NCBI GenBank assembly: GCA_002344795.1
Contig: DDUM01000061.1
Location: forward strand, 18,533-82,532
Length of the DNA: 64,000 nucleotides
Direction of reading: 5' to 3'
Origin: Flammeovirgaceae bacterium UBA2338
GTDB lineage: Bacteria; Bacteroidota; Bacteroidia; Cytophagales; Cyclobacteriaceae
Shown piece after piece: positions 44,645-53,854 of this stretch (positions within the stretch are counted from its first letter, which is position 1; every line of letters starts with the position of its first letter). The translations under genes and the position numbers were made by a program. The notes under the pieces are model-generated. The model did not search any database. It worked only from the letters and a program-made list of their open reading frames with translations, and was not told where the DNA came from.

Positions 44645-45913
44645 ATGAGGCCAAGTGAAAAGGGCTGGTTAAAAGAATATCTTAACTTCCGTAAAGATCT
44701 ATTAGGCGAGTTGACTTCCGAAAGAAAGAGGTCGTCTCACCCTGAACATTCTTTGTACCGACTGATCCAACCAACGGGACTGATGTATGGCCATGCTGTG
44801 GATGTGCTTGGCCACCCTAATTTGGAAGAGCTAGATGAAAAAGACAAAATGAAATTGCTGTTGGCAGAAAGCTTGATCAGCAGTTCGTTACTCTTTCATG
44901 ACAAACCTGTTAAAGATCCCGAAGAGCTTTCTAAACTGATGGCAAAAACACTTGAAAGTATTGCCGGTTTTTATAACAATGTATTCCCGGAACTGGCAAC
45001 CTCTTCCAGGTCTTTGTTTGGGAAAAGAAAATCAGCTGTGGAGTTGGCAGAAAAGATCTTAGACAAAAGAATAGAAAGGACTACTGAATCTAGTGGTAAT
45101 TTTTGGGTTCAGTTCTTTCACAATAGCCTTCTCTTTCTTGATATATTTATCTTTGGCCAATGGATACATACAAATGCTGATCGGATTGTCTCTGACTTTT
45201 TCAAATATGAACGTGAAGAGCTTCGCTTTTCTGTAGTGAAAATCATAGCATCAGCAGCACATGCTAATAACAAAATTGAAATCGAAGAGCGAAAATTACT
45301 AGAGTTCTTTTTGCAAAGTGCCGGTCTCTCCCCTGATAAAAAAAAGGAAGCCATTGAAATTTTCAACCAGGGGATAGAGGTAGATGCCCTCAATCTGCCC
45401 ACCAACAATTCATGGCTACTCAAGAAATATTTTCTTGAGATGGCCATTCTTACCCTTTGGGCAGACAAAAAAATTGAAGACACCGAGAATGAGTTTTTGA
45501 TTCAGTTGTGCCAATATCTCGATTTCAAGGAAGATGACTTAGAAAATAGTATGATCGCTATAGAAGGCTTTGTGCTGGAGCATTGGGAGCAATTGGGTTA
45601 CCTACAAAACAAACAAGATTACAATGAAGTAAGCGAGCGGTTTATTAAGAGATTGACCAAACTCACTGAAAATAATAAAAGCAGGATAGTAAGTGAAGTA
45701 AAGGAAAGCAAAGTGCTTATGGCTCTTTTGCGAAAAGCAAAAGTGAGTGAGTTGGCTGAAGAGGAGAAGCAAATGGTTCAGGAGCTCATGCTGTCCGTAC
45801 TCAAGACCATTCCTACATTTGTAATTATTGCATTGCCCCAACGATACCTTACACTACCTATGCTTATGAAGGTACTGCCAGCTGATATCTTTTCTGAAAC
45901 CTTGAGCGACTAA
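44645..45913 (+). CDS. TerB/LETM1-like protein (LETM1-related biofilm-associated family)
   Basis: A 422-residue mostly helical protein. A TerB-like helical domain (about 190-300; RFSVVKIIASAAHANNKIEIEERKL, WADKKIEDTENEFLIQL) is followed by a LETM1-like C-terminal region (about 330-420; SELAEEEKQMVQELMLSVLKTIP, LPQRYLTLPMLMKVLP). The last match is the ribosome-binding-like LETM1 tail known in Bacteroidota as LETM1-related biofilm-associated protein. Mitochondrial LETM1 acts in cation/proton exchange, but this copy lacks clear membrane helices except a weak hydrophobic stretch (LLFLDIFIFGQWI). It converges with terC, overlapping by 4 bp. Confidence 0.85.
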   Translation: MRPSEKGWLKEYLNFRKDLLGELTSERKRSSHPEHSLYRLIQPTGLMYGHAVDVLGHPNLEELDEKDKMKLLLAESLISSSLLFHDKPVKDPEELSKLMAKTLESIAGFYNNVFPELATSSRSLFGKRKSAVELAEKILDKRIERTTESSGNFWVQFFHNSLLFLDIFIFGQWIHTNADRIVSDFFKYEREELRFSVVKIIASAAHANNKIEIEERKLLEFFLQSAGLSPDKKKEAIEIFNQGIEVDALNLPTNNSWLLKKYFLEMAILTLWADKKIEDTENEFLIQLCQYLDFKEDDLENSMIAIEGFVLEHWEQLGYLQNKQDYNEVSERFIKRLTKLTENNKSRIVSEVKESKVLMALLRKAKVSELAEEEKQMVQELMLSVLKTIPTFVIIALPQRYLTLPMLMKVLPADIFSETLSD

Positions 45914-46881
45914 GCCAACTCATCCGATTTCTTTTTCTTTGGAACCAACACCGAGATCACGATCGACAACGTGAGTGTGAGTAATATTACTGTAAATGAC
46001 AATGTTATCGGAATATGCATGTCAAATATCTCCAAAAGCATTTTTGCACCGATAAAGAACAGAATAATAGATAGTCCCTTCTGTAATAAATAGAACTTGT
46101 CAATAATTCCGGCCAATAGGAAAAACATCGCCCTCAGACCCAAAACTGCAAAAATATTAGAAGTATATATCAAAAATTCATTCTGTGTAATTGCAAATGC
46201 TGCGGGGATTGAATCCACTGCAAATATTAAGTCGGTGGTTTCAACAAGTACAATTACTAAAAACAACTCGGTGAACATAAGCTTGGGCTTCGTTATCACA
46301 AACTTTCCACCTGTATCACCTTCGGCCATTGGAAGGTATTTTCTACAAAGCTTTAATATCGGATTCTTCTCCGGATCTATTTTTTCGTCACTGTCTTCAA
46401 AGTAAATTTTGATTCCGGAATAAATTAAAAACACACCAAACACATAAAGTATCCAGTGGAACTTAGCAATAAACAGAGCCCCAATAAAAATAAATATCCC
46501 CCTGAATATAACAGCCCCCAAAATTCCCCAGAATAATATTTTGTGATAATATTCTTCTTTTACGCTGAAGTATTTCAGAATAAGAAGGATTACAAAAATA
46601 TTATCAAGCGAGAGCGCCTTCTCAGTTAGATATGCAGAAAAATATTCAAGCGCGGCATCTGATCCACTATCGTCAAATAGATAGACCAGATACCCAAAAA
46701 TCGTACTTATAATTACCCAAAAAATCGATTGGTATAAGGCTGATTTGGTGGATATTTTTTGCGCTTTCTTGTTAAAAATGCCCAGGTCAATAATCAAAAA
46801 CACAATGATTACAACAGCAAAAACTACAAACAGAATTGTTTCAGCCTGATTGTTGTTTCTGAACAGGGAGAATATCAGCAT
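45910..46881 (-). CDS. TerC/Alx-family metal exporter
   Basis: A 323-residue protein with about nine membrane helices. The conserved acidic residues of the TerC family are present: Asp93 in LSLDNIFVI, and Asp217 and Asp223 in VETTDLIFAVDSIPAAFA. Family members (Alx, MeeY) export Mn(II) and protect exported metalloenzymes. A terminator-like hairpin lies 27 bp upstream of its ATG within a long leader, which may control it. It overlaps the convergent LETM1-like gene by 4 bp. Confidence 0.92.
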   Translation of the reverse strand: MLIFSLFRNNNQAETILFVVFAVVIIVFLIIDLGIFNKKAQKISTKSALYQSIFWVIISTIFGYLVYLFDDSGSDAALEYFSAYLTEKALSLDNIFVILLILKYFSVKEEYYHKILFWGILGAVIFRGIFIFIGALFIAKFHWILYVFGVFLIYSGIKIYFEDSDEKIDPEKNPILKLCRKYLPMAEGDTGGKFVITKPKLMFTELFLVIVLVETTDLIFAVDSIPAAFAITQNEFLIYTSNIFAVLGLRAMFFLLAGIIDKFYLLQKGLSIILFFIGAKMLLEIFDMHIPITLSFTVILLTLTLSIVISVLVPKKKKSDELA

Positions 46882-47225
46882 TTGCCTTTTTCTTGTTTTT
46901 GAGTAAAAAAGAGGTGATTATCGGCCAAAGTAAGGCATGTAATCACCTCTTATTAAATTTTTATAGCTGTAAATATAAACTAATCCTTAAAACTTACACG
47001 CGTGTTTAATACTGCTCTCTGTTAAAAAGAAACCTGCTAAAATAATATCAGATTAGCTATTTAAAGTCCCTCTAACCGATAGACTAAACTCTTTCACCTT
47101 CGGGCTAAAAGTAAGTCAAATCCTAATCATAACTCTTATTCGAGATAAATTATTCAATTCTGAGGCCTTCACCTGTCTCTGATAAAGGTTTTAATACTGT
47201 TCTTAACGCTTTTGAAAAGCATATA
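46882..47225. other. 344-bp leader/intergenic region upstream of terC
   Basis: No open frame of coding character and no tRNA fold was found. It holds a terminator-like hairpin near its terC-proximal end (listed separately) and, at 47208-47220, a small GCTTTT/AAAAGC inverted repeat just after the ABC transporter gene. I compared it by eye with the yybP-ykoY Mn-riboswitch pattern usual for this gene family and found no convincing match. Confidence 0.5.
46909..46951 (-). terminator. terminator-like hairpin immediately upstream of terC
   Basis: Read on the minus strand AAGAGGTGATTA pairs perfectly with TAATCACCTCTT (12 bp, 19-nt loop) and the 3' arm runs into a T-run of six T. It ends 27 bp before the terC ATG, so it is either a misplaced terminator for the upstream ABC gene (about 275 bp away) or a conditional attenuator in the terC leader. 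Confidence 0.7.
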
Positions 47226-49010
47226 TTAGCTCTCTTCAAACTGCAATTTTAATAGATTGCTATATATACCATTACTCTTATCGGTCAATTCATCATGTGA
47301 GCCGGATTCAGCAATAGCACCCTCTTTGATCACCAATATTCTGTCTACTTTTCGGATGGTACTCAACCGGTGTGCAATGATGATGGTTGTCCGCCCCTCC
47401 ATAAGGTTTTCAAGGGCATCTTGAACCAATCTTTCGGATTCCGCATCCAGGGAAGAGGTTGCTTCGTCCAGGATCAAGATTTTAGGATCCTTGAGAATGG
47501 CTCTTGCAATGGCTACCCTTTGGCGCTGACCTCCTGAGAGCTTCACCCCTCTATCCCCAACCAGGGTATTCATTCGTTCTGGGAAAGTAAGAATAAAGTC
47601 CAATGCGTTGGCCTTTCTGGCAGCCTCCGCTATTTCCTGATCCGTTGCTGTGGGTTTTCCATACGCAATATTTTCCCTTATTGTGCCCCCAAATAGTATT
47701 ACTTCCTGGGGAACGACCCCAATGTTACTTCTATAGTTTGAAAGTGGATATTCATTAATAGGCTTTCCATCTACCAATACCACACCCTCGTTCAGTTGAT
47801 AGTAACGCAGTAGCAAACTGGTGATCGTTGATTTGCCGGATCCGCTTGGTCCAACGAGCGCGATCTTCTGGCCGGCATCAATTTCAAAATCAATCGCCTT
47901 TAATACAGGCAAGTCTGCACGGGTGGGATATGAAAAAGCTACATTCTTAAACTGTATTCTACCTTCAAGCCTGAGTGAAGTAACAAGACCCTCCTTTTCA
48001 TCCGTCTCGGCCAATATTTCCATGATGCGCTCTGAGGCGCCCACTGACTTTTGTAACTGACTGTAAATATCACCAAGACCAGCGATTGAGCCTCCAATAA
48101 AAGTGGTATAGAGAACAAACGAAAACAATTCGCCTACTGTCACCTCATTGGCTTGAACCAGCAATGCTCCGTACCAACTCACCGCCACTATGCCTCCAAA
48201 TAATGCTACTATGGTAAATGAGATAAAAACACCTCTGTATTTGGCTGCATGAAGCGCAATGCGGACTACCCCCTTTAGTGATTTCTTATAACGGGCTGCC
48301 TCAAATAATTCGTTGGTAAATGATTTTACAACAGTAATTGATTGTAAGGTCTCCTCTACTATCACATTAGTAGATGCCAGTTGATCCTGTGTCTTTTTTG
48401 AAAGTTTTCTAATGAACCTACCAAAAAATAAAGCTGCCAATACCAAAACAGGAAAAGTCAGCAACATGAACAAGGTGAGCTTGGGTGTAAGAACAAAAAT
48501 GACAATAGTGCCGGCAATCAGCACAAGCACCTGCCTCAACAGCTCGGCCAAGGTAATAGTAAAGGTATCTTGTAAAACCCCTACATCAGAAGTAATCCGG
48601 CTGATCAGCTCCCCCACTCGTCTTTTGTCATAAAAAGAAAGTGGAAGCCAAAGCATTTTTTCGTACACTGAAAGTCTGATGTCTGCCAATGTTTTCTCAC
48701 TTACGATGGCAAAAGTATAAACCCGTATAAAGGAGAATACACCCTGAACAATTAGAATGCCCACCAGTGCTATGGCAATTTGATTTATACTTGAAAGAAT
48801 GAAGCCGCCTTTTCCTGAAGCAACATCCAGCAACTTTCCAGCAAAGTAAGGGAACGAGAGTAGTGTAACACTCGATAAAACCAAACACAAAATTCCGAGA
48901 AGCAATGTCCATTTATAAGGACTAACGAAAGTGAATATGCCCATCAGTTTTTCAAACCCAGTGCGATTCAACCTTGGTTTTTCTTCTTCATTCATCCCTG
49001 ACTCTGCCAT
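47226..49010 (-). CDS. MsbA-like ABC exporter (permease-ATPase fusion)
   Basis: A 594-residue half-transporter: six-helix membrane domain (about 20-320; IRLSVYEKMLWLPLSFYD coupling region, RRVGELISRITSDV) and a C-terminal ATPase with Walker A LVGPSGSGKST (about 390), signature LSGGQRQRVAIARA (about 488) and Walker B ILILDEATSSLD (about 512). It would form a homodimer exporting lipid or drug; substrate unknown. It follows the small lipoprotein gene by 17 bp, in a gpmI-lipoprotein-ABC unit. Confidence 0.93.
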   Translation of the reverse strand: MAESGMNEEEKPRLNRTGFEKLMGIFTFVSPYKWTLLLGILCLVLSSVTLLSFPYFAGKLLDVASGKGGFILSSINQIAIALVGILIVQGVFSFIRVYTFAIVSEKTLADIRLSVYEKMLWLPLSFYDKRRVGELISRITSDVGVLQDTFTITLAELLRQVLVLIAGTIVIFVLTPKLTLFMLLTFPVLVLAALFFGRFIRKLSKKTQDQLASTNVIVEETLQSITVVKSFTNELFEAARYKKSLKGVVRIALHAAKYRGVFISFTIVALFGGIVAVSWYGALLVQANEVTVGELFSFVLYTTFIGGSIAGLGDIYSQLQKSVGASERIMEILAETDEKEGLVTSLRLEGRIQFKNVAFSYPTRADLPVLKAIDFEIDAGQKIALVGPSGSGKSTITSLLLRYYQLNEGVVLVDGKPINEYPLSNYRSNIGVVPQEVILFGGTIRENIAYGKPTATDQEIAEAARKANALDFILTFPERMNTLVGDRGVKLSGGQRQRVAIARAILKDPKILILDEATSSLDAESERLVQDALENLMEGRTTIIIAHRLSTIRKVDRILVIKEGAIAESGSHDELTDKSNGIYSNLLKLQFEES

Positions 49011-49027
49011 ACCCTGAGTATTTGTCT

Positions 49028-49606
49028 TTAGTAGATAATTTTCGAAGAGATAGAGAACTTGACACTGTCACGGAGAATCATTTTCTGAGTTCCCCGAACA
49101 TCGTGCCTGGAAATAACTGCCTGTCCATTTACGTCTTCAAACTCCATCGAAAATTTTCGAGAAGTATAGTATAGCGAGTTTTGCTCGCTCAATACAGCCT
49201 CCAGTTTTCTGAGTTTCTTTGGGCTGCCCTGGTAATAAAGTTTTAAGCTTTTTACTGGAACTTCCCTATTGGCTACAAAGCTTCTTATTGTCAAATTACT
49301 GTTGGTGTCCTTTTCTCCATCCATCACTTCGTAAGCACCAACGTATATAGGTTTATTAATCACATCGAGATGGAGAAACACTTCCAACTCATTCGCCCAA
49401 GACGTACTATCGGGTTTAAAATTGCTCCTATCCGTTGCGCTATCAATAGATGCCATTTTGGATAGTGAGGCTTCGGTTTTTTCCAAATATCTCAGTTGCT
49501 GATTGATAAGGCTATCGATGTCGAAGTATTTTTTAGAAACTGTGGTGTTATTCTGACAAGAGGTCATTGCCAATACACCAAGGACAACTATCAAATTAAA
49601 TCTCAT
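49028..49606 (-). CDS. putative lipoprotein of unknown function
   Basis: A 192-residue protein with a lipoprotein signal (VVLGVLAMTSCQNN; Cys17). The body has a helical start (FDIDSLINQQLRYLEKTEASL) and beta-rich remainder (PVKSLKLYYQGSPKKLRKLE, LYYTSRKFSMEFED). I do not recognise the family. It is 2 bp downstream of gpmI and 17 bp upstream of the ABC exporter gene, so the three are probably co-transcribed. Confidence 0.82.
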   Translation of the reverse strand: MRFNLIVVLGVLAMTSCQNNTTVSKKYFDIDSLINQQLRYLEKTEASLSKMASIDSATDRSNFKPDSTSWANELEVFLHLDVINKPIYVGAYEVMDGEKDTNSNLTIRSFVANREVPVKSLKLYYQGSPKKLRKLEAVLSEQNSLYYTSRKFSMEFEDVNGQAVISRHDVRGTQKMILRDSVKFSISSKIIY

Positions 49607-49608
49607 TC

Positions 49609-51135
49609 TTATGAATCTATTAAAACTGTTCCAGTCATCTCAGATGGAACGGGGATACCCATTAATGTGAGAATGGTAGGAGCCAAGTCACCCAGCTTCC
49701 CGTCTTTAACTTTTCCTTTATAATCTGACGACACAAAAATACACGGCACCAGATTCGTTGTATGAGCTGTATTGGGCGATCCGTCTTCATTGATCATAAT
49801 GTCTGCGTTACCATGATCTGCAATGATGATAATGGAATACCCATTTTTAAGGGCAGTTTCCGTGACCGCCTCATTGCATTGATCCACTGTTTCGCAAGCA
49901 ATTACTCCGGCACTAAAAACACCCGTATGTCCTACCATATCAGGGTTGGCAAAGTTAAGGCATATGAAGTCCGCAGATTTTTTCTCTAACTCAGGAATAA
50001 TTTTATCTCTTATATCTCTCGCACTCATTTCAGGTTTCAAATCGTAGGTAGCTACCTTCGGTGATGGACAAAGAATCCTTGATTCTCCCTCAAAAGGCGT
50101 TTCACGTCCCCCAGAAAAAAAGAAAGTAACGTGTGGATATTTTTCAGTTTCAGCTATTCGTATTTGCTTTTTGCCCGCTTTTGAAATCACTTCTCCGAGC
50201 GTGTTGCGCAGATTGTCCTTTTCAAAGATCACCCTAACGTCTTTGAATGAGTCGTCATAACTGGTAAGGGTAATATAATAAAGTGGTAATGCATGCATGT
50301 TTTGTTCTGCAAAATTTTGCTGCGTTAGCGCCATTGTAATTTGTCTTCCACGATCGGTTCTGAAATTAAAACAAATCACCACATCACCCTCCCGTATGAT
50401 CGCTATTGGTTTTCCGGAAAGGTCAGTGGCAATAATGGGTTTTAAAAATTCATCAGTAACGTCATGCGCATACGATCTTTTAACCGCTTCGATGGGGTCA
50501 TTGGTTAATTCTCCAACTCCATGCACCATAGCATCATATGCCAATTTGACCCTTTCCCACCTATGGTCTCTATCCATAGCATAATACCTACCCACGATGC
50601 TCGCCAGCGTCCCTGTGGTCTTCTGCATATGATTTTGTAAATCTGTTAAATACCCAACAGCACCTTTTGGATCCGTGTCTCTGCCATCGGTAAAGGCATG
50701 AACAAATAAATTTTCTACACCATTATTTTTTGCAATGGTGCAAATGGCCTTGGCATGGTTGATATGTGAATGAACGCCACCATCAGAAACCAACCCCATC
50801 AAATGAACCTGCTTTTTATTCTCTTTCGCATACCTAAATGATTCCAGCAGAACAGGATTGTTATCCAGTTCCTTGTCTTCAATTGCCTTGTTTACCCTTA
50901 CCAAGTCCTGATAAACAACACGTCCTGCCCCAATATTCATATGGCCAACCTCAGAATTTCCCATTTGTCCGGCAGGCAGCCCAACGGCAAGCCCCGAGGC
51001 CTCTAACTTACCATGGGGATATTTGTCGTATAAAGCTTTAATGTAAGGAGTATGGGCTTGGTCTATTGCAGATACTTTTTTGTTTGTAGCAATACCCCAC
51101 CCATCCAAAATCATGAGCAAAACCTTCGAATTCAT
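49609..51135 (-). CDS. gpmI: 2,3-bisphosphoglycerate-independent phosphoglycerate mutase
   Basis: The ATG at 51135 (MNSKVLLMILDGWG) gives 508 residues, the usual length; an upstream start at 51198 would precede the -7 box at 51154-51161. Metal and catalytic residues include Asp11, Ser61 in MGNSEVGHMNIGAGR, and the C-terminal DHGNAD. It interconverts 3- and 2-phosphoglycerate in glycolysis. It leads the gpmI-lipoprotein-ABC run. Confidence 0.96.
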   Translation of the reverse strand: MNSKVLLMILDGWGIATNKKVSAIDQAHTPYIKALYDKYPHGKLEASGLAVGLPAGQMGNSEVGHMNIGAGRVVYQDLVRVNKAIEDKELDNNPVLLESFRYAKENKKQVHLMGLVSDGGVHSHINHAKAICTIAKNNGVENLFVHAFTDGRDTDPKGAVGYLTDLQNHMQKTTGTLASIVGRYYAMDRDHRWERVKLAYDAMVHGVGELTNDPIEAVKRSYAHDVTDEFLKPIIATDLSGKPIAIIREGDVVICFNFRTDRGRQITMALTQQNFAEQNMHALPLYYITLTSYDDSFKDVRVIFEKDNLRNTLGEVISKAGKKQIRIAETEKYPHVTFFFSGGRETPFEGESRILCPSPKVATYDLKPEMSARDIRDKIIPELEKKSADFICLNFANPDMVGHTGVFSAGVIACETVDQCNEAVTETALKNGYSIIIIADHGNADIMINEDGSPNTAHTTNLVPCIFVSSDYKGKVKDGKLGDLAPTILTLMGIPVPSEMTGTVLIDS

Positions 51136-51153
51136 AATTGCTGTTGTTGGCGA

Positions 51154-51161
51154 CAAATATA
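51154..51161 (-). promoter_or_regulatory. -7 box TATATTTG before gpmI
   Basis: An exact TAnnTTTG box on the minus strand, 18 bp before the gpmI ATG. No obvious -33. It supports the ATG at 51135 as the start. Confidence 0.5.
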
Positions 51162-51266
51162 ACTCCCTGATGAGGATTATCCCTGTTATCCAATCCAATT
51201 ACAGTTTTAACAAGTGTTCGGTTCGGGATATATTAGTTTATATTTAGGTGATATCATTTAATGGCA

Positions 51267-51274
51267 TAATTTTG
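51267..51274 (+). promoter_or_regulatory. -7 box TAATTTTG before DUF4783-nadC
   Basis: An exact TAnnTTTG box 17 bp before the ATG at 51292; a weak TTTAGG at 51243-51248 lies at the usual -33 distance. Confidence 0.55.
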
Positions 51275-51291
51275 GTCAGTAATCATTTGAA

Positions 51292-51699
51292 ATGAAGTAC
51301 AGGAGAGTAAAAATTGTTGGGATGGTGGTCGTGCTTGCGTTTTGTGTGGCGTTGCAGCATTCATATGCTCAGGATGCTATTTTTGACCCCATCAGAGACG
51401 TGATTAAAACGGGAAGCGCAAAAGAAATGTCGAAACATTTGAACCAAAATGTGGAGATCAATATAGAAGGCAATGTGAATACCTATAGTAAAGCGCAAGC
51501 TGAATTTGTTTTTCGTGATTTCTTCAAAAAACATCCGGCTACCAGTTTCACTATTGTGCATAAAGGAGCATCAAAAGGTGGACAACAATTTGCTATCGGC
51601 AGGTATGTGAGCAACAATGACAGCTACAACGTATTAATGCTGGTTAAAGAAATAAGTGCTACCTATCTGATTCATGAAATCAGCTTCGTGAAGGAATGA
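51292..51699 (+). CDS. DUF4783 exported protein
   Basis: A 135-residue protein with a signal peptide (about 1-26; CVALQHSYAQ) and a cone-like NTF2-type fold (DVIKTGSAKEMSKHLNQNVEI, SKAQAEFVFRDFFKKHPAT) matching DUF4783. In Bacteroidota it regularly precedes nadC, as here, where it overlaps nadC by 4 bp. Function unknown. Confidence 0.9.
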   Translation: MKYRRVKIVGMVVVLAFCVALQHSYAQDAIFDPIRDVIKTGSAKEMSKHLNQNVEINIEGNVNTYSKAQAEFVFRDFFKKHPATSFTIVHKGASKGGQQFAIGRYVSNNDSYNVLMLVKEISATYLIHEISFVKE

Positions 51700-52559
51700 T
51701 CCGCCCCGCCTACCTGACTGACGAGGCACTTACAACCTTTATTACTTCTGCATTGGCCGAAGACATTGGAGAGGGTGACCACTCTTCATTAGCGGCTATA
51801 CCGGCCACCGCAACCAGCAAAGCCAAACTTTTGATTAAAGACGATGGCATTATAGCCGGTTTGGAACTGGCTGAAAAAATATTCCATTTTTATGATCCCA
51901 ACCTTGTCATCACTTTTCAGAAAAAGGATGGAGACGCAATTAAAAAAGGAGAGATAGCCTTTACCATAGAGGGCTTATCAAGATCACTTCTTTCCACGGA
52001 ACGTTTGATGCTCAATTGCATGCAGCGCATGAGTGGTATTGCCACCTATACACACCAGTTGTGCCAAATTATCAGAGGCACTTCCGCCCAATTGATGGAC
52101 ACCAGAAAAACCACACCCAATTTCAGGCTCCCGGAAAAATGGGCAGTGCTTATTGGGGGTGGGCTTAATCATAGGTATGCACTGTATGATATGATTATGC
52201 TGAAGGACAACCATATTGATATGGCTGGCGGAATTGAAAATGCCCTTATCAATACCAAAGCCTACCTGGTAAAACACAATAAAAAACTCAAGATCGAAGT
52301 AGAGACGCGCAATCTGGAAGAAGTAAAAGAAGTGCTTCGTGTCGGTGGTGCCGATGTGATCATGCTGGACAACATGAGTCCTGAATTGATGAAAGAAGCA
52401 GTCACCATTATCAATGGCCAATGTAAAACGGAGGCCAGCGGAGGCATTACAGAATTAACACTCCGCAATGTAGCCGAATGCGGAGTAGATTTCATTTCCG
52501 TGGGAGCCCTTACTCATTCTGTCAAAAGCCTTGATTTAAGCCTTAAAGTGTTCGAATAA
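51696..52559 (+). CDS. nadC: nicotinate-nucleotide pyrophosphorylase (carboxylating) NadC
   Basis: A 287-residue quinolinate phosphoribosyltransferase: SALAEDIGEGDHSS, then DTRKTTPNFRLPEKWAV and IGGGLNHRYALYDMIMLKDNH, which form the PRPP and quinolinate site. It makes nicotinate mononucleotide in NAD synthesis. It overlaps the DUF4783 gene by 4 bp. Confidence 0.97.
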   Translation: MIRPAYLTDEALTTFITSALAEDIGEGDHSSLAAIPATATSKAKLLIKDDGIIAGLELAEKIFHFYDPNLVITFQKKDGDAIKKGEIAFTIEGLSRSLLSTERLMLNCMQRMSGIATYTHQLCQIIRGTSAQLMDTRKTTPNFRLPEKWAVLIGGGLNHRYALYDMIMLKDNHIDMAGGIENALINTKAYLVKHNKKLKIEVETRNLEEVKEVLRVGGADVIMLDNMSPELMKEAVTIINGQCKTEASGGITELTLRNVAECGVDFISVGALTHSVKSLDLSLKVFE

Positions 52560-52584
52560 ATTTTCACGCCTCGCGTAAACAGCC

Positions 52585-52592
52585 TAATTTTG
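52585..52592 (+). promoter_or_regulatory. -7 box TAATTTTG before the YcxB-like gene
   Basis: An exact TAnnTTTG box 28 bp before the ATG at 52621; TTTTC at 52561-52565 is a poor -33 at the right spacing. Confidence 0.45.
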
Positions 52593-52620
52593 CACCTTAT
52601 TTTCCAGAGCACACGATATC

Positions 52621-53097
52621 ATGATTGTCAAAACAAAAAATTATAGATTAGAAAAGAAAAGTTATATCAAACTCGCCATGCGCAATATTTTAAAGCAGCA
52701 ATGGTGGGTGGGGCTAATCGTAATTGCAATCTGCCTGGGTTATATATGGATCCCTAGCATATGGTGGTTCATAGGAGCTTTCATTGGTGCTGCTCTTTAC
52801 CTGCTTTTCTGGTGGGTACAATTTTATGGGGTCACACAGCTAGAGCAGGGCAAAATGCTCTTTGAGCGATTGTCCTACGAAATCAACAGCCAGCAGGTCT
52901 TAATCAAAGTGAGTGCGCGTGAAGGGATGCCAATGAAGTGGGATCAGATTAAAAAGGCGCACATTGGTAAAGATTATTTTTTGCTTATGGTCAACAAAGC
53001 CCAGTTGATTCATCTTCCTTTTAAAATTTTCAACAGCGAAAATGAAAGGAAGTTTGTCACCAGCATTTTAAAAACGAAAGGCTTCATCAAGCAATAG
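52621..53097 (+). CDS. YcxB-like membrane protein
   Basis: A 158-residue protein with two adjacent membrane helices (about 28-65; WVGLIVIAICLGYIWI and WFIGAFIGAALYLLFWW) and a PH-like C-terminal domain (SYEINSQQVLIKVSAREGMPMKWDQI, FLLMVNKAQLIHLPF). This is the layout of YcxB-like proteins, whose function is unknown. Confidence 0.82.
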   Translation: MIVKTKNYRLEKKSYIKLAMRNILKQQWWVGLIVIAICLGYIWIPSIWWFIGAFIGAALYLLFWWVQFYGVTQLEQGKMLFERLSYEINSQQVLIKVSAREGMPMKWDQIKKAHIGKDYFLLMVNKAQLIHLPFKIFNSENERKFVTSILKTKGFIKQ

Positions 53098-53269
53098 GGT
53101 CAGGGTTAATCTATTCTTAATTCCAAATTTGCCATTAGGAATGACAATTTTGCCCTTTGGGCGCTGATTTCTGGCGAAATCGTCAGGAATATCGGTCACG
53201 TAGTGCAAAAAAGCCCAATGACTTTTTGGGGTTTATTGATTTCTGTATCCATCCTTAGCAACTTTGGTT

Positions 53270-53746
53270 GTGGAAAAAAGGAAGCAGAAACTAACTCCCC
53301 AACAGGCCCTTCAAAAAATATATCACTACTGTGCTTATCAGGAGCGCTCGCACAAGGAGGTGCGCAACAAACTCTACGGCTACGGTTTGTGGGGAAGTGA
53401 AGTAGAAGACCTGCTTACCCGGCTCATCACTGAAGATTTTTTGAATGAAGAAAGGTTCGCCAAATCCTATGCAGGAGGAAAGTTTCGGATGAAAAAATGG
53501 GGCAGGAGGAAGATAGAAAGAGAACTCGAAAGTCACGGCCTCACCACCCGATGCATCAACATAGGGATGAAGGAAATTGATGATAGTGATTATAGAGATG
53601 CATTAACAACCCTAATTGAAAAAAAATGGGCTTCCGTTGAAGAGGAGAATCTGTTTAAAAAGAAGGATAAGGTAGCCCGCCATGCCATAATGAAGGGATT
53701 CGAGCCTGACCTCGTTTGGGGTATTATTAAAGAAATAAGTGGTTAA
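53270..53746 (+). CDS. recX: regulatory protein RecX
   Basis: RecX limits RecA filament growth. The GTG at 53270 gives MEKRKQKLTPQQALQKI (158 residues); a TTG at 53264 would add two. The tandem three-helix repeats are seen in HYCAYQERSHKEVRNKLYGYG and EDFLNEERFAKSYAGGKFRMKKWG, then MKGFEPDLVWGIIKE. It stands alone, away from recA. The 166 bp upstream hold no gene I can support. Confidence 0.92.
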   Translation: MEKRKQKLTPQQALQKIYHYCAYQERSHKEVRNKLYGYGLWGSEVEDLLTRLITEDFLNEERFAKSYAGGKFRMKKWGRRKIERELESHGLTTRCINIGMKEIDDSDYRDALTTLIEKKWASVEEENLFKKKDKVARHAIMKGFEPDLVWGIIKEISG

Positions 53747-53854
53747 TCTGTTGTTTGAGAGACAAACCGGTTGATTCCAGGCACCTAAGACCAGCCTTAT
53801 CACGTTAGTTCATTAAAATTGCCTGGATTTAGCCCTTAGTCATATTCTCCCCTC

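Noticed and set aside
46882..47225. tRNA or yybP-ykoY riboswitch in the terC leader
   Set aside because: No cloverleaf with a T-loop and no conserved Mn-riboswitch core could be found by eye; only the hairpin is supported.
53203..53400. Frame encoding a lipoprotein-like start (MTFWGLLISVSILSNFGCGKK) before recX
   Set aside because: Its second half runs in another frame through the genuine recX N-terminus and loses all protein character, so the lipobox is probably chance.
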